Shown here one piece after another: positions 49,003 to 62,093 of a DNA stretch of 64,000 nt. The DNA is taken from NCBI RefSeq assembly GCF_013344475.1, contig NZ_JABUOU010000001.1, forward strand, positions 62,001 to 126,000, read 5' to 3'. Position 1 is the first letter of the stretch. Each line of letters begins with the position of its first letter. Under the pieces are notes generated by a model. It was not told the origin of the DNA, ran no database searches, and was given only the letters and a program-made list of their open reading frames with translations. A program made the position numbers and the translations under genes. Source of the DNA: Martelella limonii. GTDB lineage: Bacteria; Pseudomonadota; Alphaproteobacteria; Rhizobiales; Rhizobiaceae.

Positions 49003-50664
49003 ATGCTCGTCCAGCTATCCATTCGGGACATCGTTTTGATCGAGCGGCTGGAACTTGACCTCGGTACGGGCCTTTCCGTGCTGACCGGCGAGACCGGCGC
49101 AGGCAAATCCATTCTGCTCGACAGCCTTTCGCTGGCGCTTGGCGCGCGCGGCGATGGCGCGCTGGTGCGTCATGGTCAGGACCAGGGCCAGGTGATCGCG
49201 GTGTTCGATGTGCCGGCCGATCACCCGGCACGGCTGTTCCTGCGCGAGAACGATCTCGATGATGACGGCGACCTGATCTTCCGGCGGATGCAATCGGCGG
49301 ATGGGCGCACCCGCGCTTTTGTCAACGACCAGTCCGTCAGCGTGCAACTGCTGCGCCAGGCCGGCCGGCTGCTGGTGGAAATCCACGGCCAGCACGATGA
49401 GCGCGCCCTGATCGATACCGACGGCCATCGCCGCCTGCTCGATGCCTTTGGCGGTCTTACCGGTGATGCCGAGATGGTCGCTGCGCTTTTTCGCGGCTGG
49501 CGGGATGCGGAGCGCAAGCTGAAGCAGCACCGCGCCCATATCGAGGAAGCGGCCCGCGAGGCCGATTATCTGCGCAGTTCCGTGGACGAGCTTCAGGAGC
49601 TTTCCGCCGTCGACGGAGAGGAAGATCAGCTCGCTGAAAAGCGCGCGACGATGATGAAATCGGAGCGGATCGCAGGCGACATTTCCGAAGCGCTGGAATT
49701 TCTGAACGGCAATGCATCGCCGGTCCCGATGATCGCCTCGCTGGTGCGCCGTCTGGAGCGCAAGTCCCATGAGGCGCCCGGTCTGCTTGAGGAAACGGTC
49801 GAGTTGCTTGATGCAGCGCTTGAAAAACTCTCGAGCGCCCAGATGGAGGTGGAAGCCGCCCTCGATCGCGCAGCCTTCGATCCGAAGGAGCTTGAGCGGA
49901 CCGAGGAGCGTCTGTTCGCGCTTCGCGGAGCAGCCCGCAAATATAACGTCCCCGTCACCGAACTGCCGGCACTTGCCGAGCGCATGGTGGCAGCCCTTGA
50001 CGAACTCGATGCCGGAGAGGCGAAGCTCGCCGCGCTGACAGAGGCGGCAAGCGCTGCCGAAACCGCATATTTCGAGGCGGCGCGCCTCTTGTCCGGCCGT
50101 CGTCTTGAAGCCGGCGAGCAACTGAGCGCGGCGGTGATGGCGGAGCTTCCCGCGCTCAAGCTTGAACGCGCGCGCTTTACCGCCGTCGTGTCCGCCAACG
50201 AGGAGACAGCGGGCGCGGAAGGAATCGACACGGTTTCATTTGAGGTCCAGACCAATCCCGGCACGCGGCCGGGCCCGATCATGAAGGTCGCGTCTGGCGG
50301 TGAGCTCTCGCGGTTTCTGCTCGCGCTCAAGGTGGCGCTCGCAGACAAGGGCTCCGCGCCGACACTGGTTTTCGACGAGATCGATACAGGCGTCGGCGGT
50401 GCGGTGGCCGATGCGATCGGCCAGCGGCTCAAGCGTCTTGCCGAAACCGTGCAGGTTCTCTCCGTCACCCACGCGCCGCAGGTTGCCGCGCGGGCAGGCG
50501 GCCATTTCCTGATTTCGAAAGGCGGCGGCGACAGCGTCAGCACCCGCGTCGAGGTCATCGGCCCGGAAGAGCGTCAGGAAGAGATCGCCCGCATGCTTGC
50601 CGGCGCCAAGGTGACGGACGAGGCGCGCGCCGCTGCCGCCAAGCTTCTTTCCGGGGATGTGTGA
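49003..50664 (+). CDS. recN: DNA repair protein RecN
   Basis: SMC-like ATPase for double-strand break repair. The 553-residue protein has Walker A LTGETGAGKSILLD, a central coiled coil (about 160-380), the ABC signature in VASGGELSRFLLALK and Walker B LVFDEIDTGVGG. ATG 49003 gives the family start MLVQLSIRDIVLIERLELDL; the frame stays open upstream into bamD but that part is spurious. It follows bamD closely. Confidence 0.96.
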   Translation: MLVQLSIRDIVLIERLELDLGTGLSVLTGETGAGKSILLDSLSLALGARGDGALVRHGQDQGQVIAVFDVPADHPARLFLRENDLDDDGDLIFRRMQSADGRTRAFVNDQSVSVQLLRQAGRLLVEIHGQHDERALIDTDGHRRLLDAFGGLTGDAEMVAALFRGWRDAERKLKQHRAHIEEAAREADYLRSSVDELQELSAVDGEEDQLAEKRATMMKSERIAGDISEALEFLNGNASPVPMIASLVRRLERKSHEAPGLLEETVELLDAALEKLSSAQMEVEAALDRAAFDPKELERTEERLFALRGAARKYNVPVTELPALAERMVAALDELDAGEAKLAALTEAASAAETAYFEAARLLSGRRLEAGEQLSAAVMAELPALKLERARFTAVVSANEETAGAEGIDTVSFEVQTNPGTRPGPIMKVASGGELSRFLLALKVALADKGSAPTLVFDEIDTGVGGAVADAIGQRLKRLAETVQVLSVTHAPQVAARAGGHFLISKGGGDSVSTRVEVIGPEERQEEIARMLAGAKVTDEARAAAAKLLSGDV

Positions 50665-50780
50665 CTTTCGAAAATTGCTGTTATAGGGATAGCTGCCGGG
50701 CTGTCCCGGTGATGCCAAGCATCAGGCAGCGATGACCCCGAAGGTTCCGGGGCCGGTCACGAGCAACTACAAGGGTGTCG

Positions 50781-52223
50781 ATGGAAGTCTTTCTGCAGCA
50801 TTACTGGCCCCATATTCTGGCCGTCATTTCCTTCGCTCTCGGGGCGACTGCGGCAATTCACGCGGCAATGACCAAGGATGAGGTGCGCGCGGCGATCGGC
50901 TGGGTCGGCGTCATCATGCTGTCGCCGATCCTGGGTGCGCTGATCTATGCGGTTGCCGGCATCAACCGGATGCGGCGCGCCTCGATCCGCGACAAGCGCG
51001 GCAGCGTGCGCGACGCGGTCAGCAGCGAGGAGCGCAAGCACCGCGTCGACCGCGCGGCGATCGATGCGGCGTTCGGCACGCGCATGGGCGCGATGTGGAA
51101 TCTCGGCAATCGCGTCTCCGGCATGCCCGCAACCCGCGGCAACGACCTGCGGCTTCTGGAAACCGGTGATGAAGCCTATTCCGCGATGATGGAGGCGATC
51201 GACAAGGCCGAGCGCTCGATCATCATGGAAACCTACATTTTCGACTCCGACCATGTGGGCCGCCGTTTCGTCGACAAGCTCGATGCGGCGGTCAAGCGCG
51301 GCGTCGAGGTGCGTATCCTGGTCGATTCGATTGGTGCGCGCTATTCGCGGCCGCGGATCACCCAATTGCTGCGCGCGCGCGGGATCAAGGTGTCGACCTT
51401 CAATGGCGCGGTTCTGCTCAGAATGCGGTTGCCCTATGCCAATCTGCGCACCCACCGCAAGATCATGGTGATCGACGGCGAGACGGTTTTCGCGGGAGGC
51501 ATGAATATCCGTGAGGCCTTTACCGGTCCTGACGCTGCCCACGATACCCATTTCTGGCTTCAGGGGGCTGCTGCGGCCGACTATTTCACCGTCGCCGCCA
51601 CCGACTGGTTCTTCGAAACCGGCGAGAAGCTGGAAGGGCCTGCCTGGGAAGTGGCTGCGCCCGAAAATGGCGGCGGCGTGATCGCCCGCGTCGTGCCATC
51701 CGGCCCGGACCTCAATCTCGGCAACAACAACAGCATGATCATGGGCGCGCTTTCGGTAGCGGAAGACCATGTGATGATCATGTCGCCCTATTTCCTGCCG
51801 GACCGCGACCTGGTGGCAGCGCTTGCGACAGCGGCCAAGCGCGGCGTTGCCGTCGATATCATCGTGCCGGGCAAGAACAATCTCGCTCTGGTCGACAAGG
51901 CGATGACTGCGCAGTTCGAGGAAATCCTGGCGGGCGGTTGCCGGATCTTCCGCGATAACGGCGCCTTCAACCATTCCAAGCTGATGACGGTCGATGGCAA
52001 GTGGTCCTATCTCGGCTCGTCAAATCTCGATGCGCGTTCCCTGCGGCTGAACTTCGAGACCGACCTCGAAGTCTTCGACGCCGGCTTTGCGGAGGAACTG
52101 CGTGCGCGCATCGGCGCTGCCCGCGCCAATGCCACCGAGGTGACGCTCGAGAAGCTGAAGAGCAGGCCATTCCTTTACAAGCTGCGGGACCGCATACTTT
52201 GGCTGGGATTGCCGTATCTCTGA
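50781..52223 (+). CDS. cls: Cardiolipin synthase (phospholipase D family)
   Basis: Makes cardiolipin at the inner membrane. The 480-residue protein starts with two membrane segments (HILAVISFALGATAAIHA and IGWVGVIMLSPILGALIYAV) and has two HKD motifs: HRKIMVIDG near 225 and HSKLMTVDGKWSYLGSSNLD near 400. ATG 50781 follows AAGGGTG; GTG 50775 is an alternative. The next gene follows 38 bases later. Confidence 0.93.
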   Translation: MEVFLQHYWPHILAVISFALGATAAIHAAMTKDEVRAAIGWVGVIMLSPILGALIYAVAGINRMRRASIRDKRGSVRDAVSSEERKHRVDRAAIDAAFGTRMGAMWNLGNRVSGMPATRGNDLRLLETGDEAYSAMMEAIDKAERSIIMETYIFDSDHVGRRFVDKLDAAVKRGVEVRILVDSIGARYSRPRITQLLRARGIKVSTFNGAVLLRMRLPYANLRTHRKIMVIDGETVFAGGMNIREAFTGPDAAHDTHFWLQGAAAADYFTVAATDWFFETGEKLEGPAWEVAAPENGGGVIARVVPSGPDLNLGNNNSMIMGALSVAEDHVMIMSPYFLPDRDLVAALATAAKRGVAVDIIVPGKNNLALVDKAMTAQFEEILAGGCRIFRDNGAFNHSKLMTVDGKWSYLGSSNLDARSLRLNFETDLEVFDAGFAEELRARIGAARANATEVTLEKLKSRPFLYKLRDRILWLGLPYL

Positions 52224-52261
52224 AAACGCTTCATATTCGGGGCAGACAAACCGTGTGAGAC

Positions 52262-53098
52262 ATGAAGCCGATCAAATCTCCCCTTGCCAATGCCGTGATG
52301 CGCTCCTTCCGTGAGAATGGAAAGCGGCCGGATCAGCCTGTGCCGATTGCGGGCGAGGGGCTTCGGGTTGCGACCTACAATGTGCACAAATGCGTCGGCG
52401 TCGATGGCCGTTTCGATCCCGACCGCACCTTCGAGGTGATCCGCGAAATCGGCGCGGACATCATCGCGCTCCAGGAGGCGGATACGCGCTTTGGCGAGCG
52501 CACCGGACTTCTGGACCTGAAGCGTATCGAGACCGAGACCGGTCTGATCGCGGTTCCCGCCGAGGCAAGCGTGAGAGCCCATGGCTGGCACGGCAATGTG
52601 CTGCTGTTTCGCGACGGAGCCGTGCGCGACATCCACCGCGAGAAGTTGCCCGGGCTTGAGCCGCGCGGCGCGCTCTTGACGGATATCGAGCTCAACACCG
52701 GCGTCCATCTGAGGGTGGTTGCTGTCCATCTCGGGCTCTTTCGTGCCTCGCGCCGCCAGCAGGCAGACCATATTCTCGGCCTGCTGGGCAACCGCGACGA
52801 GGCTGCAACGCTGATCATGGGTGACATGAACGAATGGCGTCTCGGCAATGGTTCGGCGTTGCGCCGGTTCGAGGAGGCGTTTGGCTATCTGCCGCCGGCG
52901 CGGGCGAGCTTTCCCGCCCGCTGGCCGGTGCTGGCGCTCGACCGCATCATCGCCAACCGCGATGGGCTGGTGGCCGATCTTGCGGCGCATGATTCGCTGC
53001 TCGCCCGCGTCGCATCCGATCATCTGCCGCTGACGGCGCTGATAGATCCGGGCGTCCTTGGCGGCGAGGCAGTGAAGGCGATGCGCGCTTCGGGGTGA
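52262..53098 (+). CDS. Endonuclease/exonuclease/phosphatase (EEP) family protein
   Basis: A 278-residue metal-dependent hydrolase with the EEP motifs RVATYNVHKC, IALQEADTRFGERT, LIMGDMNEW and ASDHLPLTALI. No signal peptide is seen, so it is probably cytosolic. The closeness to cls suggests a lipid or membrane role, for example on phosphodiester lipids, but that is an inference; nucleases share the same fold. Confidence 0.88.
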   Translation: MKPIKSPLANAVMRSFRENGKRPDQPVPIAGEGLRVATYNVHKCVGVDGRFDPDRTFEVIREIGADIIALQEADTRFGERTGLLDLKRIETETGLIAVPAEASVRAHGWHGNVLLFRDGAVRDIHREKLPGLEPRGALLTDIELNTGVHLRVVAVHLGLFRASRRQQADHILGLLGNRDEAATLIMGDMNEWRLGNGSALRRFEEAFGYLPPARASFPARWPVLALDRIIANRDGLVADLAAHDSLLARVASDHLPLTALIDPGVLGGEAVKAMRASG

Positions 53099-53169
53099 GC
53101 GGCTATTGCCCCCTTCATCGACCGCGATCACGCGACAACCGGCTTTCCTTTCTCGATGAACCGCTCTAA

Positions 53170-55374
<2,205 letters not shown>

Positions 55375-55471
55375 TGGCAAATCTGGCCTCGCCTTTTTCT
55401 CGGGCGCGGTCTGCTTGCATAGGGTCTGCGACAACCTATGTTGAGGGTAAGGTCTTTCAGGGAGTTTGAAT

Positions 55472-55954
55472 ATGAACCGTTTTGGTGTTGCCCTTTGCGC
55501 GAGCCTCATGCTCGCGGGCGCGGCGCAGGCCGAACAGGTGGGCGAGGTCGGCGTCGACTGGGTCGGCAACGATATCGAGATCGAGGCGCTGCATGACCCC
55601 GAAGTCGATGGCGTGACCTGCCACATCGCCTATTTCGACCGCTCGGTGATCGACCGGCTTTCCAACGGCAACTGGTTCGAGGATCCTTCCAACTCCTCGA
55701 TCGCCTGCCGTCAAACCGGCCCGATCGTCATCCGGGATATCGACCTTGGCAAGGGCGGCGAAGAAGTGTTCAAGCAGGGCCGGTCGCTGCTCTTCAAGCA
55801 GCTGGTTATAAACCGCATCTACGATCATCCGAACAAGACCCTGATCTATCTCGCCCATACGCGCGAAATCACGCAAGGGTCTGCCAAGATGTCGATGTCG
55901 ACCGTGCCGCTTTACGGCCAGGATGTCGTTTGGGAAAACGGCGCGCCGGATTGA
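55472..55954 (+). CDS. creA: CreA family protein
   Basis: A 160-residue secreted protein: signal peptide (MNRFGVALCASLMLAGAAQA) then the CreA family sequence with VGEVGVDWVGNDIEIEALHDP, VTCHIAYFDRSVIDRL, NWFEDPSNSSIACRQTGPI and SAKMSMSTVPLYG. The family's molecular role is unknown. Two Cys in the conserved positions may form a disulfide. AGGGAG lies 7 bases before ATG 55472. It precedes the GFA gene by 10 bases. Confidence 0.92.
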   Translation: MNRFGVALCASLMLAGAAQAEQVGEVGVDWVGNDIEIEALHDPEVDGVTCHIAYFDRSVIDRLSNGNWFEDPSNSSIACRQTGPIVIRDIDLGKGGEEVFKQGRSLLFKQLVINRIYDHPNKTLIYLAHTREITQGSAKMSMSTVPLYGQDVVWENGAPD

Positions 55955-55964
55955 GGAGGGCATC

Positions 55965-56438
55965 ATGAGGCTTGAGGCAAGCTGCCAGTGCGGCAAGGTT
56001 TCCTATTCGGTCGAAAGCCGCACACCCCATCCCTACATGCGCTGCTATTGCAGCATCTGCCGCAAGCATGGCGGGGCGGGCGGCTATGCCATCAATCTCG
56101 GTGCGTCGTCAAAAACGCTTGAGGTGAAAGGCGAGGAGCACAAGCGCTTCTACCATGCCCGCATGCCGGATGGCGAAAGCCATGGCGAGCGCCATTTCTG
56201 CGGCCATTGCGGCAGCGCTCTTTACCTCTACGATCCGCGCTGGCCCGAACTGGTGCATCCTATTGCCGCAGCCGTGGACACCCCCTTGCCGCATCCGCCG
56301 GAAATCGTGCATATCATGATGGAGTTCAAGGCCGACTGGGTGGATGTGCCGGAAGGCCCCGGCCATGTGCATTTTGACGGTTACCCCGATCTTTCGATCG
56401 AGGACTGGCACCGCAAGCACGGTCTTCTCGAAGAATAG
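55965..56438 (+). CDS. GFA (glutathione-dependent formaldehyde-activating) domain protein
   Basis: A 157-residue zinc-binding protein. Cys motifs are ASCQCGKVSYSV, RCYCSICRKHGGAG and HFCGHCGSALYLY, the GFA/S-hydroxymethylglutathione-like fold. No catalytic role has been shown for many relatives. GAGGAGG precedes ATG 55965. It follows creA closely; the two may be one transcript. Confidence 0.9.
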   Translation: MRLEASCQCGKVSYSVESRTPHPYMRCYCSICRKHGGAGGYAINLGASSKTLEVKGEEHKRFYHARMPDGESHGERHFCGHCGSALYLYDPRWPELVHPIAAAVDTPLPHPPEIVHIMMEFKADWVDVPEGPGHVHFDGYPDLSIEDWHRKHGLLEE

Positions 56439-56470
56439 GGTGGTATTTCCGCCCGCTGAAAGGGGTAGAA

Positions 56471-57067
56471 ATGAAAACCTTCCGTCGCGTCCTCTGGGCG
56501 TCTGTCGCCATCGTCTGCGCAGTGCTGATCTGGCTGGTCTATCAGATCGGCGAGACCAACGAGAAGATGATGGCGATCCCCTTCGGCCCGACCTTCGAAC
56601 TGACCGCTGGCGACGGAGAGCCGATCACCGAACAGGCGCTGCGCGACAAGCCGAGCGTGCTGTTCTTCGGCTTTACCCACTGCCCTGAGGTCTGCCCGAC
56701 CACGCTTTACGAGCTGAATGGCTGGCTGCATCAGGTTGATCCCGATGGCGACAAGATCAACGCCTACTGGATGTCCGTCGATCCGGAGCGCGATACGCCC
56801 GAAACCATGGAGCGCTATCTCTCCAACGTTTCAGACCGTATCGAGGCAATTTCCGGCGATCCGGACAAGGTGCGCGCCGCGCTCGACAAATTCGGCATCT
56901 ATTACGAGAAAGTGCCGCTTGACCCCAACCAGCCGGATGGGGACTACACCATGAATCACAATGCCTCCGTGTTCCTGCTGGATGACGGCGGCGTGCTGAA
57001 GGGCACGATCGCTTATGGCGAAAACCCAGATGTCGCGGTCAAGAAGCTCGAAAACCTGATCAACTGA
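56471..57067 (+). CDS. SCO1/SenC-family copper chaperone/thiol protein
   Basis: A 198-residue membrane-anchored, periplasm-facing protein. One N-terminal membrane segment (VLWASVAIVCAVLIWLVYQI) precedes a thioredoxin-like domain with CPEVCP (CxxxC, copper ligand) and MNHNASVFLLD, whose His is the third ligand. SCO proteins deliver copper to cytochrome c oxidase. No oxidase genes are near, so the target is not shown. AAAGGGGTAG precedes the start. Confidence 0.93.
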   Translation: MKTFRRVLWASVAIVCAVLIWLVYQIGETNEKMMAIPFGPTFELTAGDGEPITEQALRDKPSVLFFGFTHCPEVCPTTLYELNGWLHQVDPDGDKINAYWMSVDPERDTPETMERYLSNVSDRIEAISGDPDKVRAALDKFGIYYEKVPLDPNQPDGDYTMNHNASVFLLDDGGVLKGTIAYGENPDVAVKKLENLIN

Positions 57068-57136
57068 CGTTCCCGCCTTGCCATTGCTGGAAAGCGGGCT
57101 TATCGCGGGCGTACGCCATTTGTTGAAAGACCAGCC

Positions 57137-58018
57137 ATGAGCCAGATCCGCCTTTTTGTCACCACCACCGAGACCGGCGCGAGCCAGGTGCTCGATGCGC
57201 TTTCTGCCGTGCTGGGCGAAGAACCCTATGCGCTGGCGACGATGGAGATCGACGAGAAGGCGAACCGCTGGGAGGCTTCGGTCTATCTCGAACCGGAGGA
57301 AGAGGATGCGCTGCGGGCGATATTCGGCGATGCGCTGAAGGGCCTCTACGGCGACGATCATCCGGCAATCGAGAAGGAAGAGATCGAGGAGATCGACTGG
57401 ATCGCCAAGTCGCTGGAAGGGCTGAAGCCGGTGCGTGCCGGCCGTTTTCTCGTGCATGGTTCCCATGACCGCGATCATCGCCGCGCCGGTGATATCGCAA
57501 TCGAAATCGAGGCGGGACAGGCGTTTGGAACCGGCCATCACGGCACCACCAGCGGCTGCCTTGAAATGATCGACACCGTTCTCAAGGCCGAGAGGCCGCT
57601 GAACGCGCTCGATCTCGGCACGGGCACCGGCGTGCTCGCCATGGCGGTCCGCAAGCTCTGCCCGATCCCGGTACTTGCCACCGATATCGATCCGGTGGCG
57701 GTGCGCGTTGCGAAAGACAATGCGCGCGCAAATGGCATCGTGTCCGGTATCGATTTCGTCACCGCCCCCGGCTTTCACCATGCCGCCTTCGCCGATTATG
57801 CTCCCTTCGATCTGATCATCGCCAATATTCTTGCGCGTCCGCTGATGAAGCTTGCGCCCGGCGTCAAGCGCAACCTTGCCCCCGGCGGCGCTGTGATCCT
57901 CTCCGGCATTCTCGCCGAGCAGCGCTGGAAGGTGCTTTCCGCCTACCGCACCCAGGGCATCAGCCATGAGCGCACCTATTGGCGCAATGGCTGGGTCACG
58001 CTGCTGCTGCGCGGCTGA
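57137..58018 (+). CDS. prmA: Ribosomal protein L11 methyltransferase
   Basis: Trimethylates ribosomal protein L11. The 293-residue protein has the SAM motif ALDLGTGTGVLAMAV, VLATDIDPVAVRVAKDNA, and the DLIIANILARPLMKLAP motif of PrmA. Its start MSQIRLFVTTTE is that of alphaproteobacterial PrmA. It faces carB, with a repeat-filled gap between. Confidence 0.96.
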   Translation: MSQIRLFVTTTETGASQVLDALSAVLGEEPYALATMEIDEKANRWEASVYLEPEEEDALRAIFGDALKGLYGDDHPAIEKEEIEEIDWIAKSLEGLKPVRAGRFLVHGSHDRDHRRAGDIAIEIEAGQAFGTGHHGTTSGCLEMIDTVLKAERPLNALDLGTGTGVLAMAVRKLCPIPVLATDIDPVAVRVAKDNARANGIVSGIDFVTAPGFHHAAFADYAPFDLIIANILARPLMKLAPGVKRNLAPGGAVILSGILAEQRWKVLSAYRTQGISHERTYWRNGWVTLLLRG

Positions 58019-58075
58019 GGGGTTTAGCGCCTCAGCTCTGCCGCCCATGTGCGGGACAACTACCCCATTCTCCGC

Positions 58076-58106
58076 GTCATCCTCGGACTTGATCCGAGGA
58101 TCCAGG
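58076..58106 (+). repeat. 31-bp palindromic repeat, copy B1
   Basis: Begins GTCATCCTCGGACTTGATC and ends CGAGGATCCAGG, matching the consensus of copies at 41.5 kb with few changes. The core dyad is CCTCGG...CCGAGG. Confidence 0.85.
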
Positions 58107-58233
58107 CCATATGACGTGAGCGGGAGAAAGGTATGCCTCTTCGAGGCGCTGCCGCACGGTCGGGCGTGACCTTCTTATTCAGGCTCACTTAGCCTTTGTA
58201 ATCGATGTCAATTTATGAAGCAGAGCAAATCTG

Positions 58234-58264
58234 CCTGGATCCTCGGGTCAAGCCCGAGGATGAT
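58234..58264 (-). repeat. 31-bp palindromic repeat, copy B2 (inverted)
   Basis: Minus-strand reading ATCATCCTCGGGCTTGACC to GAGGATCCAGG, near identical to B1. It lies 127 bases from B1, against 17 bases in the A pair. Confidence 0.85.
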
Positions 58265-58316
58265 TCGCCAAAGGCGCGGATCGCTCTTCAAAACCTTCCA
58301 GGTGACTGAAAGCAAA

Positions 58317-58343
58317 GAAGGCCGGCCACAGGGGCCAGCCTTC
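58317..58343 (-). terminator. Probable terminator of carB
   Basis: GAAGGC-C-GGCC (58317-58327) faces GGCC-A-GCCTTC (58333-58343), ten pairs with one mismatch, 25 bases beyond the carB stop. On the minus strand the following bases read TTTGCTTTC, a broken U run. Confidence 0.55.
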
Positions 58344-58367
58344 CATTCAATCCGAAAGCAATTCCGT

Positions 58368-61300
58368 TCAGGTGTAGCTCTGCAGCGGACGCACTTCGAG
58401 CTGGCCCTGCTTCAGCGCCTTGATCGCCTGGGCGGCGGCGAGGGCGCCGGCCATGGTGGTGTAGTAGGGCACTTTCTGGGTCAGCGCCGCGCGGCGGAGC
58501 GATTTCGAGTCCGAGATCGTCTTGCCGCTGCTCGTGGTGTTGAACACCAGCTGGACCTGACGGTTGCGGATCGCATCCTCGATATGGGGACGGCCTTCGC
58601 GCACCTTGTTGATCTTGGTGGCCGGAATGCCGTGCTCTTCCAGGAAGTCGCGCGTGCCGCCGGTCGCCATCACCGAGAAGCCCTGTTCGACCATCAGCCG
58701 GACGGCAGGCAGGACCCTGTCCTTGTCTTCCGGGCGCACGGAGACGAACACGCAGCCCTCGCGCGGCAGATCGACGCTTGCGCCAAGCTGTGCCTTTGCG
58801 AAAGCGATGGCAAAGTCCTTGTCGAGGCCGATCACCTCGCCGGTCGAGCGCATTTCCGGGCCGAGCAGGGTGTCGACGCCGGGGAAACGGGCAAACGGGA
58901 ACACCGCTTCCTTCACCGCGATATGGTTCAGCTTGCGCGGGTTCGGGCGTTCACCATAGGACGCGATCACGTCGTTCAGCTTTTCGCCCGCCATGACGCG
59001 CGCGGCGATCTTGGCGATCGGCGCGCCGATGGTCTTGGCGACGAACGGAACGGTACGCGAGGCGCGCGGGTTCACTTCGAGGATGTAGACCGTGCCGTCC
59101 TTGATGGCGAACTGCACGTTCATCAGGCCCTTGACGTTGAGCGCCAGCGCCAGCGCGCGGGACTGTTCCTCGAGCTCGTCCATCATTTCGGAAGAGAGCG
59201 AGTGCGGGGGCAGGGAGCAGGCGCTGTCGCCCGAGTGAATGCCCGCTTCCTCGATATGCTCCATGATGCCGGCGATGAACACGTCGGTTCCATCGCACAG
59301 GCAGTCCACATCCACCTCGGTGGCATTGGTAAGGTAGCTGTCGAACAGCAGCGGGTTCTTGCCGAGCATGGTGTTGATCTGCCCGGTCTTGTCGTTCGGA
59401 TAGCGCTGCTTGATGTCCTCGGTGACGAGTTCCGGCACGACTTCCAGCAGATAATGCGAAAGACCGGCTTCCGAATGGACGATCTCCATCGCGCGGCCGC
59501 CCAGCACGTAGGACGGGCGAACCACCAGCGGATAGCCGATCTCTGCGGCAACGAGGCGGGCCTGTTCCACAGAATAGGCGATGCCGTTGTTGGGCTGGTT
59601 CAGCTCAAGCTTGATGAGAAGCTTCTGGAACCGGTCGCGGTCTTCGGCAAGGTCGATCATGTCCGGTGCGGTGCCGAGGATCGGGATACCGTTCTTTTCG
59701 AGCGCTTCGGCGAGCTTCAGTGGCGTCTGGCCGCCGAACTGCACGATGGCGCCGACGAGCGTGCCCTTTTCCTGCTCGGCGCGCATGATCTCGATCACGT
59801 CTTCCGCCGTCAGCGGCTCGAAGTAAAGCCGGTCTGAGGTGTCGTAGTCGGTCGACACGGTCTCCGGGTTGCAGTTGATCATGATCGCTTCGTAACCGGC
59901 CTCGTTCAGCGCGAAGGCGGCGTGGCAGCAGCAGTAATCGAACTCGATGCCCTGGCCGATGCGGTTCGGACCGCCGCCGAGGATGACGACCTTCTTCGCA
60001 TCCGAAACGCCGGCTTCAGAACGGGTCTCGCCATCAAAGGGCGTCTCGTATGTCGAGTACATGTATGCGGTGGGCGAGGCGAATTCGGCCGCGCAGGTGT
60101 CGATGCGCTTGTAGACCGGGCGAACGCCGAGCCGGTTGCGCAGCTGCGCGACTTCCTTGGGCCGGCCCTGGGTGAGGCTTGCAAGCCTCTGGTCGGAAAA
60201 GCCCATGGCCTTCAGCATGCGCAGATTTTCAGCGTCTTGCGGCAGGCCGTGCTCGCGCACGCGCTCTTCCATGTCCACGATCGCCTTCATCTGCTCCAGG
60301 AACCAGGGGTCGATGCGGCTGTGCTCGTGGATCTCGTCGAGGCTGACACCGAAGCGCATGGCCTGGGCGACCATGCGCAGCCGGTCAGGCGTCGGCGTGC
60401 CGATCGCGGCGCGGATGGCATTGTGCCGCTCGCCGTTCTCGATGCCGGGAATTTCGATCTCGTCGAGCCCGGTCAGGCCGCGCTCAAGACCGCGCAGCGC
60501 CTTTTGCAGCGATTCCGGGAAGGTGCGGCCGATCGCCATCACTTCGCCAACGGATTTCATCGCCGTCGTCAGCGTATTTGCGGCGCCCGGGAATTTTTCG
60601 AAGGCGAAACGCGGTATCTTGGTGACCACATAGTCGATCGACGGTTCAAATGATGCAGGCGTTGCGCCGCCGGTGATGTCGTTTTCCAGTTCGTCCAGCG
60701 TGTAGCCGACCGCAAGCTTGGCCGCGACCTTGGCGATCGGGAAACCAGTGGCCTTGGATGCGAGCGCCGAAGAGCGCGAAACGCGCGGGTTCATCTCGAT
60801 GACGACGAGGCGGCCATCGGCCGGGTTGACGGCGAACTGCACGTTCGAGCCGCCGGTCTCGACGCCGATCTCGCGCAGCACCGCCAGCGAGGCGTTGCGC
60901 ATGATCTGGTATTCCTTGTCGGTCAGCGTCAGGGCAGGGGCAACCGTGATCGAGTCGCCGGTATGCACGCCCATCGGATCGATATTCTCGATCGAGCAGA
61001 TGATGATGCAGTTGTCCGCCTTGTCGCGGACCACTTCCATCTCATATTCCTTCCAGCCGAGCACCGATTCTTCGATCAGCACTTCGGTGGTGGGCGATGC
61101 GTCGAGACCGGAGGAGACAATCTCGAAGAACTCCGAGCGGTTGAAGGCAATGCCGCCGCCGGTGCCGCCAAGCGTGAAGGATGGACGGATGATCGCCGGC
61201 AGGCCGACGACATCGAGCGCCTGCGCTGCGACCGCCATGGCGTGCGACATGTAGCGCTGCTTGCGGTCGGTGGAGGCAAGGTTCCACTCGTTCTCAAGCC

Positions 61301-61850
61301 CGTCGAGCGCGGTATCGAGCGCATCCCCGGAAAGCGTCTTCTTCAGTTCGGCGCGCTTGGCTTCATGTTCCTGGCGGTACTGATCCTTGATCTCTGTCGC
61401 GTTGGCGAGCATCGATTTCGGAGTTTCGAGCCCGATCTTGGCCATCGCCTCGCGGAACAGCGCCCGGTCTTCCGCCTTGTCGATCGCATCCGGCTTGGCG
61501 CCGATCATTTCGACATTGTAGCGTTCGAGCACGCCCATCCGGCGCAGCGACAGCGCGGTGTTGAGCGCGGTCTGGCCGCCCATCGTCGGCAGCAGCGCGT
61601 CGGGGCGTTCCTTGGCGATGATCTTGGCGACCACTTCGGGGGTGATCGGCTCCACATAGGTGGCGTCCGCAAGCTCCGGATCGGTCATGATCGTCGCCGG
61701 GTTGGAATTCACCAGGATAACCCGGTAGCCTTCTTCCTTCAGCGCCTTGCAGGCCTGGGCGCCGGAATAGTCGAACTCGCAAGCCTGACCGATGACGATC
61801 GGCCCCGCGCCGATGATGAGGATGGATTTGAGGTCTTGGCGCTTGGGCAT
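58368..61850 (-). CDS. carB: Carbamoyl-phosphate synthase large subunit
   Basis: Makes carbamoyl phosphate from ammonia (from CarA), bicarbonate and 2 ATP for arginine and pyrimidines. The 1160-residue protein has two ATP-grasp halves ([19 protein letters not shown] at the start; [19 protein letters not shown] around residue 640), [15 protein letters not shown] and [15 protein letters not shown] motifs, and a C-terminal MGS domain. A length over 1100 is usual for alphaproteobacteria. carA is not in the window. Confidence 0.97.
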   Translation of the reverse strand: MPKRQDLKSILIIGAGPIVIGQACEFDYSGAQACKALKEEGYRVILVNSNPATIMTDPELADATYVEPITPEVVAKIIAKERPDALLPTMGGQTALNTALSLRRMGVLERYNVEMIGAKPDAIDKAEDRALFREAMAKIGLETPKSMLANATEIKDQYRQEHEAKRAELKKTLSGDALDTALDGLENEWNLASTDRKQRYMSHAMAVAAQALDVVGLPAIIRPSFTLGGTGGGIAFNRSEFFEIVSSGLDASPTTEVLIEESVLGWKEYEMEVVRDKADNCIIICSIENIDPMGVHTGDSITVAPALTLTDKEYQIMRNASLAVLREIGVETGGSNVQFAVNPADGRLVVIEMNPRVSRSSALASKATGFPIAKVAAKLAVGYTLDELENDITGGATPASFEPSIDYVVTKIPRFAFEKFPGAANTLTTAMKSVGEVMAIGRTFPESLQKALRGLERGLTGLDEIEIPGIENGERHNAIRAAIGTPTPDRLRMVAQAMRFGVSLDEIHEHSRIDPWFLEQMKAIVDMEERVREHGLPQDAENLRMLKAMGFSDQRLASLTQGRPKEVAQLRNRLGVRPVYKRIDTCAAEFASPTAYMYSTYETPFDGETRSEAGVSDAKKVVILGGGPNRIGQGIEFDYCCCHAAFALNEAGYEAIMINCNPETVSTDYDTSDRLYFEPLTAEDVIEIMRAEQEKGTLVGAIVQFGGQTPLKLAEALEKNGIPILGTAPDMIDLAEDRDRFQKLLIKLELNQPNNGIAYSVEQARLVAAEIGYPLVVRPSYVLGGRAMEIVHSEAGLSHYLLEVVPELVTEDIKQRYPNDKTGQINTMLGKNPLLFDSYLTNATEVDVDCLCDGTDVFIAGIMEHIEEAGIHSGDSACSLPPHSLSSEMMDELEEQSRALALALNVKGLMNVQFAIKDGTVYILEVNPRASRTVPFVAKTIGAPIAKIAARVMAGEKLNDVIASYGERPNPRKLNHIAVKEAVFPFARFPGVDTLLGPEMRSTGEVIGLDKDFAIAFAKAQLGASVDLPREGCVFVSVRPEDKDRVLPAVRLMVEQGFSVMATGGTRDFLEEHGIPATKINKVREGRPHIEDAIRNRQVQLVFNTTSSGKTISDSKSLRRAALTQKVPYYTTMAGALAAAQAIKALKQGQLEVRPLQSYT

Positions 61851-62093
61851 GGGCGATATCCGTCGTTTCTTCTTATCATCCCTGCATCAAAAACCGGCAC
61901 GGGGAACCGGGCCGGGGAAGGGACGTGAAATCATGTAGGCTAGGTGGGCCTTATAGGGGAGATATGGGGGCAACGGAACCCCAAAATGCACCCCTTCGAC
62001 ACCCATCAACGGCGTTTTTTTACATCTTGATGCACTTAAGTGTGAACTTTTCGTTTACTTGCCGCGTTACTACTCCAAACCGGAGACTAAACA

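Larger units (their letters stand above)
58019..58316. other. Repeat-bearing gap between prmA and carB
   Basis: The convergent gap of about 300 bases has an inverted pair of the 31-bp repeats (58076-58106 and 58234-58264) and no gene. The carB terminator hairpin follows. Confidence 0.8.
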